From Pyrenophora tritici-repentis (taxonomy: Eukaryota > Ascomycota > Dothideomycetes > Pleosporales > Pleosporaceae), in NCBI RefSeq assembly GCF_003171515.1, contig NC_089395.1, positions 248,001 through 312,000 of the forward strand: 64,000 bases of DNA. Reading direction: 5' to 3'. Of the stretch, positions 8,696-18,016 are shown in pieces. Every line of letters begins with the position of its first letter. Within the stretch, counting starts at the first letter, position 1. The position numbers were made by a program, and so were the translations under genes. Below the pieces are notes generated by a model. That model was not told the DNA's origin. It made no database searches and saw only the letters and a program-made list of their open reading frames with translations.

Positions 8696-11600
8696 ACTCC
8701 TTAGACCTCATCAAGCTTCAGGTGAAGCTTGAAGGGAGGTGGATGAAGGCATTAGTAGACTCGGGATCACAAGCCAACTACGTTTCAGCGCACGCAGCAT
8801 CTTCAGCCGGACTGAAGCCACTACGGAAACAAGAAGCTTACCCACTACACGTAGCCAACGGAGAGCCAATGCCAGGTGAACAAGAAATCACCCATGAGGT
8901 CAGACAAGTGACGCTCAACATCCAAGGACACCAAGAGAAGATAGACCTAGATGTCTTCGGACTAGCTACCCACGACATCATATTAGGACTTCCATGGTTA
9001 CGAGAACACAACCCACGGATCGACTGGAAGTCGAAGACGTTCTCATTCGAGTGCTGTGGAACGGACGCAACCACAAGCCAGCCTACGCATTGTCAGAGTA
9101 CGATGGTAGATGAGAGGAAACTGAATAACATCGCAAAGAAAAAGCGAGCCTCGACAAAGGACGGCCTTAAGAAACAAGGGTCCGACTCAGCAGACGCCGG
9201 AACGGAGCCACCGGGTCGACAGACTAGAGTTTTGGAGAAACGCGCAACTCCTAAGATCCCCGCAGAATACAAAGAATTCGAACATCTATTCCGGGAAGTG
9301 GCAGATGAACAAGCATTGCCAAAGCACCAACCCTGGGACCACAAGATTGTCTTACAGGAAGGAAAGAAACCGACTTTCGGCCCAATATACGGACTATCGG
9401 AAAAAGAATTGAGCACGTTACGCGACTACATCAAGACAAGCCTAGCAAAGAAATATATCCGACCATCGAAGTCACCAGCAGGATATCCAATCATGTTTGT
9501 CCCGAAAAAAGACGGAAAACTACGACTATGTGTAGATTATCGCAAGCTCAACGACATCACAATCAAGAATCGATACCCCTTACCGAACATTACAGAATTA
9601 CGGGATCGATTATCTCGCGCAAAGATCTTTACAGCATTAGATCTTCGAGATGGATACCACCTGATTCGCATAGCGAAAGGTGAGGAATGGAAAACGGCGT
9701 TCCGATCAAGATACGGACACTACGAATACACAGTTATGCCGTTTGGGCTCACGAACGCCCCAGCAACATTCCAAGAACTCATCAACAACGTGTTGAGAGC
9801 ACATCTAGACATCTTTGTCATAGCTTATCTAGACGACATTCTCGTCTACTCCGAGACTTTAGAGGACCATGTTGAACATGTCAAGACAGTACTAAGGGCC
9901 CTTGAGCAGTTCAACCTCCGACTCAAACCAGAGAAGTGTGAATTTCACAAGACTAAGGTCAACTTCTTAGGCTATGTAGTAGGAGCGGACGGAGTACAAA
10001 TGAGCGAAGAAAAAATTCAGGTTATCAAGGATTGGCCAACACCGACAACAGTTGTACAGATACAGTCCTTCTTAGGATTCTTGAACTTCAACCGACAGTT
10101 CATCAAGGACTTCTCAAACATCGCCATCCCTTTGACAAAACTCACAAGAAAGGACGTACCCTTTAAGTGGAGCAAGGAAGCAGAGAACGCATTCCAAACG
10201 CTTAAGAAAGCAAGCATAGAACCACCATGCTTTCGAATATTCCAAGCAGGACACCCATTACGCTTTGAGACCGACGCATCGGATCTCGCGCTAGGCGGAT
10301 GCGCAAGCCAATTGCACGAAGGCAAATGGCACCCCATCGCCTACTACTCTCGCAAATTCTCAGGACCAGAAGAACGATACGACGTTCACGACAAGGAGCT
10401 ACTAGCTATTGTTGCATGCTTACAACACTGGAGAGTATACGCAGAAAGCTGCTCGGAACTTACGATATACACAGATCACAAAAATCTAGTGAACTTTACG
10501 ACCACCAAAGTACTCAACCGCAGACAAGTAAGATGGTCAGAACTACTCGGACAATACAAGTTCAAGATTGTGTACACACCAGGAAAAGAGAACGGCAGAG
10601 CAGACGCTCTCAGCCGAAGACCAGATATCGCAGGCACCAAGGAAGTCATCGACACCGCGATACTTAAGGTTAACAAGGACGGATCGCTAGGACCAGCAAA
10701 GACACTGAACGCTATCCTCCACATCGGAAACAATGTACCGGAAGAACTGCAAGAAGCAATTATTCAACAACACCACGACGACCCTGTACACGGTCACCCG
10801 GGCATTACCAGAACAATGGAACTCATCAGACGCAACTACGAGTTCCCAGGAATGAAGGAAAAGGTTACCTTATTCATCGCAAAATGTGCAGAATGTCAGA
10901 AGAACAAACACGACACACACGCACCTTACGGCGAGATGCAAGCATTAGAGCTACCCACAGAACCTTGGGCAGACATCTCTATGGACTTTGTCACAGGTTT
11001 ACCAGTCTCAAGAGACCCAGCGACAAACATAGGATACAACGCAATACTCGTTGTAATCGATCGATTCACCAAGCAAGCAGAGTACATCCCGTTTAGAAAC
11101 GATTTCACGGCAGTACATCTGGCTCACATCATCAACGATCGAATCATCAGACATCACGGCATCCCAAAGTCAATTATAAGCGACAGAGACAAGCTCTTCA
11201 CTTCAAACTTTTGGACGACACTTTTGGCCGCGATCGGTACAAAACGCAAGCTATCAACAGCGTTTCATCCGCAGACAGACGGACAGACAGAAAGAACGAA
11301 CAGAACCATGAAAGCATATCTCAGGATATACGTCAATTATCAGCAAACCAACTGGGTTTCGCTTCTGCCTATGGCACAAATGGCATACAATAACAAGCTT
11401 TCAGAGTCTACAGGACAAACTCCGTTCTATGCAAACCACGGGAGACACCCAAATCTCTTTACACGCACACTTCCAAGCCAGAAAACGGAAGCAGCTATCG
11501 CCACAGCCGAGGAGCTGAAGGCAGTACATGAGTTGCTACAGAGCAAACTCGAGACAGCACAACGACAAAGCATTTCATATGTCAACAAGAAACGAAAAAT

Positions 11601-12051
11601 GGCACCTCAGCTAAAGAGGGGGGATAAAGTTTATCTACGTACGAAGAATCTTCGCACGAAACGACCAAGCAAAGGACTCGACAACGTCAAAGTCGGACCA
11701 TTTTTGATTCTCAATCGGAAAGGACCAGTTACGTACACACTCGACCTTCCACCAGACGCTAAAATACATCCCAGGTTCCATGTAAGCCTCTTAGAACCAG
11801 CACACCCAGATACGCCATTACAGAAAACCTTCCACTACGAAACGGAAGAAGAAAACGAATTTGAAGTCGAGAACATTGTCACACACAGAGTTGTGGACAA
11901 CGGCACAGAATACCTAGTCAAATGGTTAGGATACCCAGACAGCGAGAACACTTGGGAACCGGACACAAACCTTACGAACTGCCGCCAGCTACTTGCGCAG
12001 TACCACCGTAATCAAGACCGGCGAACTCGGAATCATCCCCAGAGAAAGTAG
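8641..12051 (+). CDS. Gypsy-1 pol: protease, RT, RNase H, integrase, chromodomain
   Basis: The frame is open from 8590, but translation most likely enters by the -1 shift at 8641, giving about 1136 pol residues. The protease has LVDSGSQANYV. RT has LDLRDGYH and YLDDILVYS. RNase H follows (ETDASDLALGG, YTDHKNL). Integrase has the HHCC zinc region (HGHPGI..CAECQ) and a DDE core (MDFVTGLP, SDRDKLF, HPQTDGQTERTN). The C-terminus is a chromodomain (FEVENIVTHRV..EYLVKWLGYPDSENTWEP), which in related elements directs integration to methylated-histone chromatin. No stop or frameshift is seen. Confidence 0.95.
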   Translation, partial: FFRPAPGPERPGKEINSVNSLDLIKLQVKLEGRWMKALVDSGSQANYVSAHAASSAGLKPLRKQEAYPLHVANGEPMPGEQEITHEVRQVTLNIQGHQEKIDLDVFGLATHDIILGLPWLREHNPRIDWKSKTFSFECCGTDATTSQPTHCQSTMVDERKLNNIAKKKRASTKDGLKKQGSDSADAGTEPPGRQTRVLEKRATPKIPAEYKEFEHLFREVADEQALPKHQPWDHKIVLQEGKKPTFGPIYGLSEKELSTLRDYIKTSLAKKYIRPSKSPAGYPIMFVPKKDGKLRLCVDYRKLNDITIKNRYPLPNITELRDRLSRAKIFTALDLRDGYHLIRIAKGEEWKTAFRSRYGHYEYTVMPFGLTNAPATFQELINNVLRAHLDIFVIAYLDDILVYSETLEDHVEHVKTVLRALEQFNLRLKPEKCEFHKTKVNFLGYVVGADGVQMSEEKIQVIKDWPTPTTVVQIQSFLGFLNFNRQFIKDFSNIAIPLTKLTRKDVPFKWSKEAENAFQTLKKASIEPPCFRIFQAGHPLRFETDASDLALGGCASQLHEGKWHPIAYYSRKFSGPEERYDVHDKELLAIVACLQHWRVYAESCSELTIYTDHKNLVNFTTTKVLNRRQVRWSELLGQYKFKIVYTPGKENGRADALSRRPDIAGTKEVIDTAILKVNKDGSLGPAKTLNAILHIGNNVPEELQEAIIQQHHDDPVHGHPGITRTMELIRRNYEFPGMKEKVTLFIAKCAECQKNKHDTHAPYGEMQALELPTEPWADISMDFVTGLPVSRDPATNIGYNAILVVIDRFTKQAEYIPFRNDFTAVHLAHIINDRIIRHHGIPKSIISDRDKLFTSNFWTTLLAAIGTKRKLSTAFHPQTDGQTERTNRTMKAYLRIYVNYQQTNWVSLLPMAQMAYNNKLSESTGQTPFYANHGRHPNLFTRTLPSQKTEAAIATAEELKAVHELLQSKLETAQRQSISYVNKKRKMAPQLKRGDKVYLRTKNLRTKRPSKGLDNVKVGPFLILNRKGPVTYTLDLPPDAKIHPRFHVSLLEPAHPDTPLQKTFHYETEEENEFEVENIVTHRVVDNGTEYLVKWLGYPDSENTWEPDTNLTNCRQLLAQYHRNQDRRTRNHPQRK

Positions 12052-12541
12052 GCATGAAGACGCCCCAATCCAATGCCAAAGTACCAGGCATAAGACCGTC
12101 TTCCAGATGCGCTACCTCTCGATTCAACGCCTCGACCGCTTCCAACGCCTCGATATCCTCAACAAACTTTCCCGACTCATCAACCCATTCTTGCTCACGA
12201 CGCTTTAACTGCTTACGCTGCTTGCGAAGACGATCCTTCTTCGCACGCGCAGCCATCAAAGCATCCAATGCCGCAGACTCTGCAGCATCCGCTTCGGCCT
12301 CTTGTTGTTCAAGACGCGCCATCTCCTTGTCCAACTTTTCAAAGTTCGGGACAGGAACTTCCACAGGAACGCACGACTTCACACCGTTGCGATAACAATT
12401 TCCACATTCTTTCTTTAACGACGACATCCGACACTCGAGCCCCCGCTTCGCACAATATTGACAAGACACCATCGCGATTGTACCGACTAGGTTGATTCGG
12501 TCACCAAGGGTATGACGATGGGCGGTACTTCTGGAAACCAT
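11972..12541 (-). CDS. Antisense Zn2Cys6-like coiled-coil protein inside Gypsy-1
   Basis: 189 residues on the strand opposite to pol, between pol and the 3' LTR, overlapping the last 80 bp of pol. The N-terminal part has six cysteines spaced CX2CX6CX8CX2CX7C, within the consensus for fungal Zn(II)2Cys6 binuclear clusters. It is followed by a long charged heptad-like segment rich in E/A/K/R (about residues 65-140) that looks like a coiled coil. An internal ATG at 12470-12472 opens MVSCQYC and may be the real start, leaving 166 residues. Its start is within about 50-115 bp of the LTR, so an LTR antisense promoter could drive it. I recall similar antisense ORFs from fungal Gypsy elements, but cannot check here. 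Function unknown. Confidence 0.65.
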   Translation of the reverse strand: MVSRSTAHRHTLGDRINLVGTIAMVSCQYCAKRGLECRMSSLKKECGNCYRNGVKSCVPVEVPVPNFEKLDKEMARLEQQEAEADAAESAALDALMAARAKKDRLRKQRKQLKRREQEWVDESGKFVEDIEALEAVEALNREVAHLEDGLMPGTLALDWGVFMPTFSGDDSEFAGLDYGGTAQVAGGSS

Positions 12542-12570
12542 GACACGTCAGCTCATGAGGACATGAGATT

Positions 12571-12586
12571 AGGAGAGGGAGGATAG
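12571..12586 (+). promoter_or_regulatory. Gypsy-1 polypurine tract
   Basis: AGGAGAGGGAGGATAG directly upstream of the 3' LTR; mostly purine, as needed for plus-strand priming. Confidence 0.8.
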
Positions 12587-13038
12587 TGTTACGAACCTAA
12601 GGAGAGGACACAGTGCAAGATATGAAGGGCAGAAGGATGGAGACCTTGTCGGAATCCCTTCTCAGACAAAGGCGTACAAAGGTGTACAAGGACCAATGAC
12701 GTAAGCCTGCCCCGCATCCCACAAAGCTTGGCGGAACGCCACCATGGGACATGTCACGTGTGTCCCAAGGAATCCCACGATGTACCACGATGTCCCACGC
12801 ATGGGACAGTGTAGGACAACGTAGGACGTATAGGACATAGGACATTCGTTAGTATATAACAATAGGCAATGAGCCCTTACGGTTCATTGTGTTCAACTTC
12901 GAAATCTAAGGATTAGTACTTGATTCTCAACTCCCCGTATATTACATCGATCTACCAATCGTGCTATACACCCTCGTGTCCATCGCATCACTCTATCCCC
13001 GAGAACCAACCCAAGATCATCTTCGGACGACCTTCACA
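12587..13038 (+). repeat. Gypsy-1 3' LTR
   Basis: 452 bp, identical by eye to the 5' LTR; followed by target duplication ACAAG. Confidence 0.95.
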
Positions 13039-13671
13039 ACAAGTTACAAGGAGGAATTCGAAAAGCGCTTGCTACAGATCTACGATCTCCGAATACTTGG
13101 CGAATTAAGTTGGTTCCTTGGGATTCGTGTGATACGCGATCGACCTTCGAAGAGCATTTGGTTAATTCAAGACTCCTTTATTAACAAGGTTGCAAGCAAG
13201 TTCAACCTAACAAGCGACAAGGGATACCCCGATTTTCCGATAAAGGAGAACGTACTACCACCGTCAACGGAAGAACCAAACTCTAAGCGCACGAAAATCT
13301 ATCAACAACTAGTTGGATCACTAGCTTACATTGCCACGTTTACACGACCTGATGTCGCACGAGCGCACTCAGTACTGGCCCGACATCTTGCAAACCCTGG
13401 CCAAAAGCATTTATACGCAGCAATCCATTGCTGGCGTTATCTTATTGGCAAGAGAAATCTGGCGCTCAAGGCCTCAGGAACTCAAAATGAGAAAGACCTG
13501 TTCGTAATCCCCGTAGAGAACGCGGACAAGTATACAGACACGGTTGAACCAATATTTTATGGCGCATCTGATGCTGCCTATGCGGACGAACCTGACACGA
13601 GAAGAAGCTCTGAAGGATACTTGTTCAAGCTATACGGCCTGTCTGTTGACTGGAAGGCTGCTATCCAGAAG
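13039..13671 (+). pseudogene. Copia remnant: end of RT and start of RNase H
   Basis: An open frame (about 210 residues) encodes the thumb side of a Copia RT (LGELSWFLGIRV, YQQLVGSLAYIATFTRPDVA) and the first RNase H block (YGASDAAYADEPDTRRSSEGYLFKL). It then stops abruptly at the edge of MITE-1. On the left it continues in frame across the Gypsy-1 target duplication into 6254-6270, before meeting the LINE tail. The rest of the element is absent, because the far side of MITE-1 is hAT sequence. It differs clearly from Copia-1 and Copia-2 and is the oldest layer visible here. Confidence 0.85.
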
Positions 13672-13833
13672 CACAGTCCGCAACAATCAATTAAGTGGGT
13701 CCTAGAAGGTTCAGATTGGATTGATTGATTACCGCTTTAAGCCTAGTAGTTACCTATAGGAGTTTAAGCCCTACCTAGATAGGTAAGTGGGTCTAGGAGA
13801 GTGACCGGATTGAATTGATTGTTGCGGAGTCTA
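13672..13833 (+). mobile_element. MITE-1 (hAT-type), at a chimeric junction
   Basis: 162 bp, identical by eye to MITE-2. Its ends are CACAGTCCGCAACAATCAA and the inverted TTGATTGTTGCGGAGTCTA. The flanks differ: Copia RNase H sequence on the left and hAT-2 coding sequence on the right. The adjacent 8-mers (TCCAGAAG and CCTGCCAG) do not match, so no target duplication exists. Confidence 0.85.
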
Positions 13834-14568
13834 CCTGCCAGTCATGGGCATTGATCCCATCAGACCTCATCCAATCCGGCGCTGCAGGCAGCTTGTTGTT
13901 ACGACTTCGGGCGTACGCGTCTTCAGTTTCAATCTTCTGAATATGGTAGTTGGCGTACCCATTAACCGCTAATTGCAACTCAACAGCGCGCTCAAAACAC
14001 GAAACGTAAGAGTTCCAGCGAGTAACAACTGGCTTGACGGGCTCCTTGATTTTGTGCTGTTCTGTTGGCGCGTTGACAGGCTGGTCCCTAATAGCGAGCT
14101 TCTGATACTTCTCAAAAAGAGCGTACTGTTGTGGTGTTTTGATGTAGTTGATAACCGCGAGAAGCACTCCTAATGGTCAGACTTTCCAAAAAGCAAGTTG
14201 ACTTGGATTACTTGCTTGACTTGCTTGGTTTAAACCAAGCAAGCAAGTCAAGTAAGAGCTGGGCAGCTAAGCAAGCAAGTCAAGTCAAGATACTTTGCTT
14301 GCTTGGCTTACTTGGTTTACTTGGTTGTTTTAGCGTTACTGTGATGAGGGTGCTAAAACTGCTGTACGGTAGATGTCGCGATGGTTTTGAAGTGTTGCAG
14401 TTGCCTCGGTTGAGTCCCAAACAGGCTAAGCGGCTATCAAATAACGTTAGCCTTAGTCTAGCGCATTGCTCCAATCTCGACGTACGCCTGTCTAGAAGCC
14501 TATCGCAATGCAGTATCCCCTATAGCAACGCGTTTTCCAGTGATTTATACTGCCCTGATACCCCCAAT

Positions 14569-17303
14569 ATGGCCAAACGTCGCCTACCACAAACTTCTGC
14601 TCGGAGCAAACGTACGAAAGTAGCCGCTGCCACCAACAACGTCGCCTCAACTCCTGAGGCTTCACCTGAGCCTGCATCTAAGCCTGCATCTAAGCCTAGA
14701 CCTCAGCGTCGATCACCTCGCAAAACCCTAGCTGCCGCAAGCCAGGCTAACGCCTCGCCGCCAATACCTACCTTCGAGTTGCAGTTCTTAGAGTCGCAGG
14801 CGGAGGCTGAGATTGTCGCGCCCACCGAGGGCAGCCGAGCTGGCACGGTGGCTACAACTGAGGCTGGAGAGGGTGGTCAGGATGAGACAAACAGCGCACT
14901 AGTTGAGAACTTTGACGGCATTGACTGGGCACGTTTACCTGATTTTATCAAGCCATTGGCGCGTTCTAAGCGCCCAAAAAGTTGGATCTTTCAGTATGGC
15001 TACCGCGTTGTTGAGCGCCATGCTACATCTCGAATCTGGTTTGTGTGCAAGTACTGCCATGTACACAAAACTATCGACGCTGGCCGTGGTGGTTTGTTTA
15101 ACATTACTCAGGCTACAACCTCAGCAGCCACCCATCTCAGCCAACCAAAGCCTGGCCACAACCTTACGAAAGATGGCCCAAAGTTAGCGCAGAGAGCTCG
15201 AGGCCAGCTGTCGTTGCGGCAAGCTTTTGACGCTGGTTTAGACGTACAACAAAACACTGCTAACGCGTTTGGAAACTTCGACGTAGAGGGCTTTCGAACA
15301 GCCACTGTCATGTGGCTTGTTAACCGAAACCACCCGCTCAGCGAACTTACGACGCCTGATTTTAGAGAGATGATGAGATTTGCCAACCCAGAGGCAGAGG
15401 CAGCGTTGTGGGTAAGTAATACCAGCGTTTCTACCTTTGTGATGAGGTTGTTCCGGTCTATACGACCGCAAGTTATCGACACCCTGTCAGGCTCAGTAAG
15501 CAAAATACACGTAAGCTTTGATGGCTGGACAACAAAGGGTGGTAAACGTGGCTTCTTTGGAGTAGTCGCTCACTTTGCCGACGCAGCTGGAATAATACGA
15601 GACTTACCAATCGATCTGCCTGAGCTCGCTGGCGCCCACACCGGTGAGGCTATTGCCAAAGCTATCTCGACGACGCTCTCAGCATACGGAATAACAAGCG
15701 ACCGATTAGGCTATTTTGTACTCGACAACGCTACCAACAACGACACTGCGATCGCCGCGCTCGCGCGCGAGTACGAATTTGAGTCCGCTCACCGGCGCCT
15801 CCGCTGCAGTTGTCACACGCTTAACCTCATCGGCCAGGCTATTATATTTGGCACCAACAAAGACGCCTACGGCAACACTCAAGAGCAGTACAATACCGAG
15901 GAGCAGTATATGCGAGAGTGGCGGAAAGATGGCCCTATTGGAGTGCTAGTTGACGTCATCAACTATATCAAAACGCCGCAACAGTACGAGCTTTTTCGTG
16001 GCTACCAGCGCCTTGCCAACAACAACCTGCCTGCTGAAGGGCGTCTCAAAGTACTCGAGCCAGTCAAGCCTGTCGTCACTCGCTGGAACTCATACTATGC
16101 TGCTTTTGAGCGCGCTACCAAGCTTCAAGCCGCGTATAACTTGTACGCTGAGCATCATATCAATAGGGTTATCCTTGAAGATGCGCACGCTGCGCAGCGG
16201 AATAATAAGCGGCCCGACGCCCCAAACTGGATGAGATCAACTGGGCTCCGAGCTGCTGACTGGGCGGTGATTGCAGAGTACCAGGACTGCTTAGAGCCGC
16301 TCAAGTACGCCACAAAACGCCTCGAGGGACGCTCTAAGGATGGCAAATACGGCGCAATCTATGAGGTTATACCCGTTTTTGAGTACGTACTCAGCAAGCT
16401 TGAGGCCCGGGCGCGCCCGTTCGAGCACGTCGACTTCAACGCTCATGCCGAGGCTCCAGAGGATCACCTCAACGTCAACCTCCGCGCCGCGTGGAGCAAA
16501 GCCAACGACTACTACAACAAGCTCGACGACTCGCCCGCTTACTACGCCGCTGTTTGCCTACACCCGTACTACAAGAACTACTGCGATGTGGCGTGGGCAG
16601 ACAAAGCTGATTGGCTTACTAGTGCCAACGCGTCGTTCCAACAGCTTTGGGCGGCATACAAACCTCAACGAGCACGCCAGCGGTATACAACTGCGCCGAG
16701 TAGCAACAACATAGACGAGGCAATTATTGCTATACTTAGCCGCAACAATGACCGAGAGGCTCCACTTGACGAGTTTGAGCGCTGGAAAACACAAGAGCCG
16801 CAGTGGACGCAGGAGCAGTACAACGCAGATGGAAATCCTGTCCAATACTGGATACAACTACTGCCGAAATACCCGCATTTAGCGCAGTTTGCAATCGATA
16901 TCATGACTATCCCAGCATCAAGCAGCGACTGTGAGCCACAGTCCGCAACAATCAATTAAGTGGGTCCTAGAAGGTTCAGATTGGATTGATTGATTACCGC
17001 TTTAAGCCTAGTAGTTACCTATAGGAGTTTAAGCCCTACCTAGATAGGTAAGTGGGTCTAGGAGAGTGACCGGATTGAATTGATTGTTGCGGAGTCTACT
17101 GTGAGCGCCTCTTCAGTGAGCTTGGCGACCTTCTTGAACCTAAACGACGTGCTCTGGGCAGTGAGCTACTCGCAGCTCTTCAATTAGTAAGGTCATGGGT
17201 GCGAGCTGGTTATAAACCGTACAACTGTAGCGAGGCTAAGCTTTCAGATGAGCAGCTTGTAGGAGATTACAACATACTAGAGTGGAACACTGAGTTTTGG
17301 TAA
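14569..17303 (+). pseudogene. hAT-1 transposase, C-terminus cut by MITE-2
   Basis: The likely start is the ATG at 14569 (MAKRRLPQTSARSKRTKV), which aligns with the basic start of hAT-2. An upstream in-frame ATG at 14173 lies partly in the target duplication and is not a plausible start. Features in order: BED-like finger (FVCKYCHVHK..HLSQPKPGH), KIHVSFDGWTTKGG, LDNATNND, CSCHTLNLIG, KPVVTRWNSYY, and the hAT C-terminal block IPASSSDCE. MITE-2 enters right after this Cys-Glu and gives a stop at 16957-16959. The remaining part of the dimerisation domain (RLFSELGDLLEPKRRAL) continues after the MITE and ends at 17301-17303. Without the MITE the protein would be about 855 residues. Confidence 0.88.
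16937..17098 (+). mobile_element. MITE-2 (hAT-type) inside the hAT-1 transposase
   Basis: 162 bp with a perfect 8-bp target duplication CTGTGAGC (16929-16936 and 17099-17106). Ends are as in MITE-1. Eight-base duplications and CA-starting inverted repeats mark it as hAT-mobilised. No coding capacity. Confidence 0.95.
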
Positions 17304-17818
17304 TTTGTATGTAGCTTAATCTCTTTGTAGTAGTCAAGTAATCCAAGTACTTGCAAGTAATACAAGCAAGTCAAGCAAGTAAAAAAATCACCCCAAGCAA
17401 GTCAAGTAAAGCCTATGTTTGAACCAAGCAAGTCAAGTTTAGAGCGGTGACTTGCTTTACTTGCTTGTTGGAAAGTCTGCTAATGGTCCATCGCCTCGCC
17501 AAGTAGCCATGTTCTCAGCTTCGTTCACGCGCTCAGTCTCCTCGTTGTCGTAGGACTCTTTCTCCTCACCCCAGAGTAGCATCTGGCCAATGAGATTAAG
17601 CGTATGAGGACCGCAGCGAAGGCGACGCTCGGTAGCGCTGAAGCCCATCTGCAAGGCGAGAGTGTTGATCGTGGTGTTGTTGTTATGTGCGTTGTCGAGG
17701 ACGAAGTAACCGAGCTTGCCCACAGTGATTTCGAACTGCTTGAATATTGCCATCACGACCTCAGCCATGGCCTCGCCGGTGTGGGCACCTGTCAGTTGTG
17801 GGAGCGCAATAGGCAAGT

Positions 17819-17988
17819 TGATGAAGGTGGAGAAACGTGCGTGAACTTGTTGTATTGGAGCTACGGGAGAAGAGAGAATATCTATGGTGCGCGCACGGAG
17901 CAGCTGACTAATCAGTGCCTGGCCAATCAGAGCACGGGAAGCCTGATTCACCGTGAATACTAGTGAAGGCTCTCACCGCGTCTCGACA
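17819..17988 (-). repeat. Copia-2 3' LTR
   Basis: 170 bp, identical by eye to 22803-22972. Confidence 0.95.
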
Positions 17989-18000
17989 CACCCCCACAGG
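17989..18000 (-). promoter_or_regulatory. Copia-2 polypurine tract
   Basis: Reads CCTGTGGGGGTG on the minus strand, abutting the 3' LTR. Confidence 0.7.
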
Positions 18001-18016
18001 ACCTGATAGTCCTGCT

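Larger units (their letters stand above)
6271..13038 (+). mobile_element. Gypsy-1, complete chromodomain Ty3/Gypsy retrotransposon
   Basis: Two 452-bp LTRs (6271-6722, 12587-13038) are identical by eye, begin TGTTACGAACC and end TTCACA. The target duplication ACAAG lies at 6266-6270 and 13039-13043. Inside are gag (6740-8695), pol reached by a -1 shift (8641-12051), and an antisense ORF (11972-12541) before the 3' LTR. Both main frames are open throughout, so it may be autonomous and recently moved. It interrupts an older Copia reading frame. The C-terminal chromodomain places it among chromoviruses (Tf1/sushi/MAGGY group). Confidence 0.96.
14178..17479 (+). mobile_element. hAT-1, complete hAT transposon (3.3 kb)
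   Basis: Terminal inverted repeats CAGACTTTCCAA..AAGCAAGT (about 21 bp, one mismatch) sit at both ends. The 8-bp target duplication CTAATGGT lies at 14170-14177 and 17480-17487. Both subterminal regions (about 14195-14330 and 17330-17470) are packed with CAAGCAAGT / ACTTGCTTG repeats in both orientations, likely transposase binding sites. One near-palindrome is centred at about 14232 on GGTTTAAACC. It carries one transposase gene and contains MITE-2. It is inserted in the hAT-2 coding region. Confidence 0.95.
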
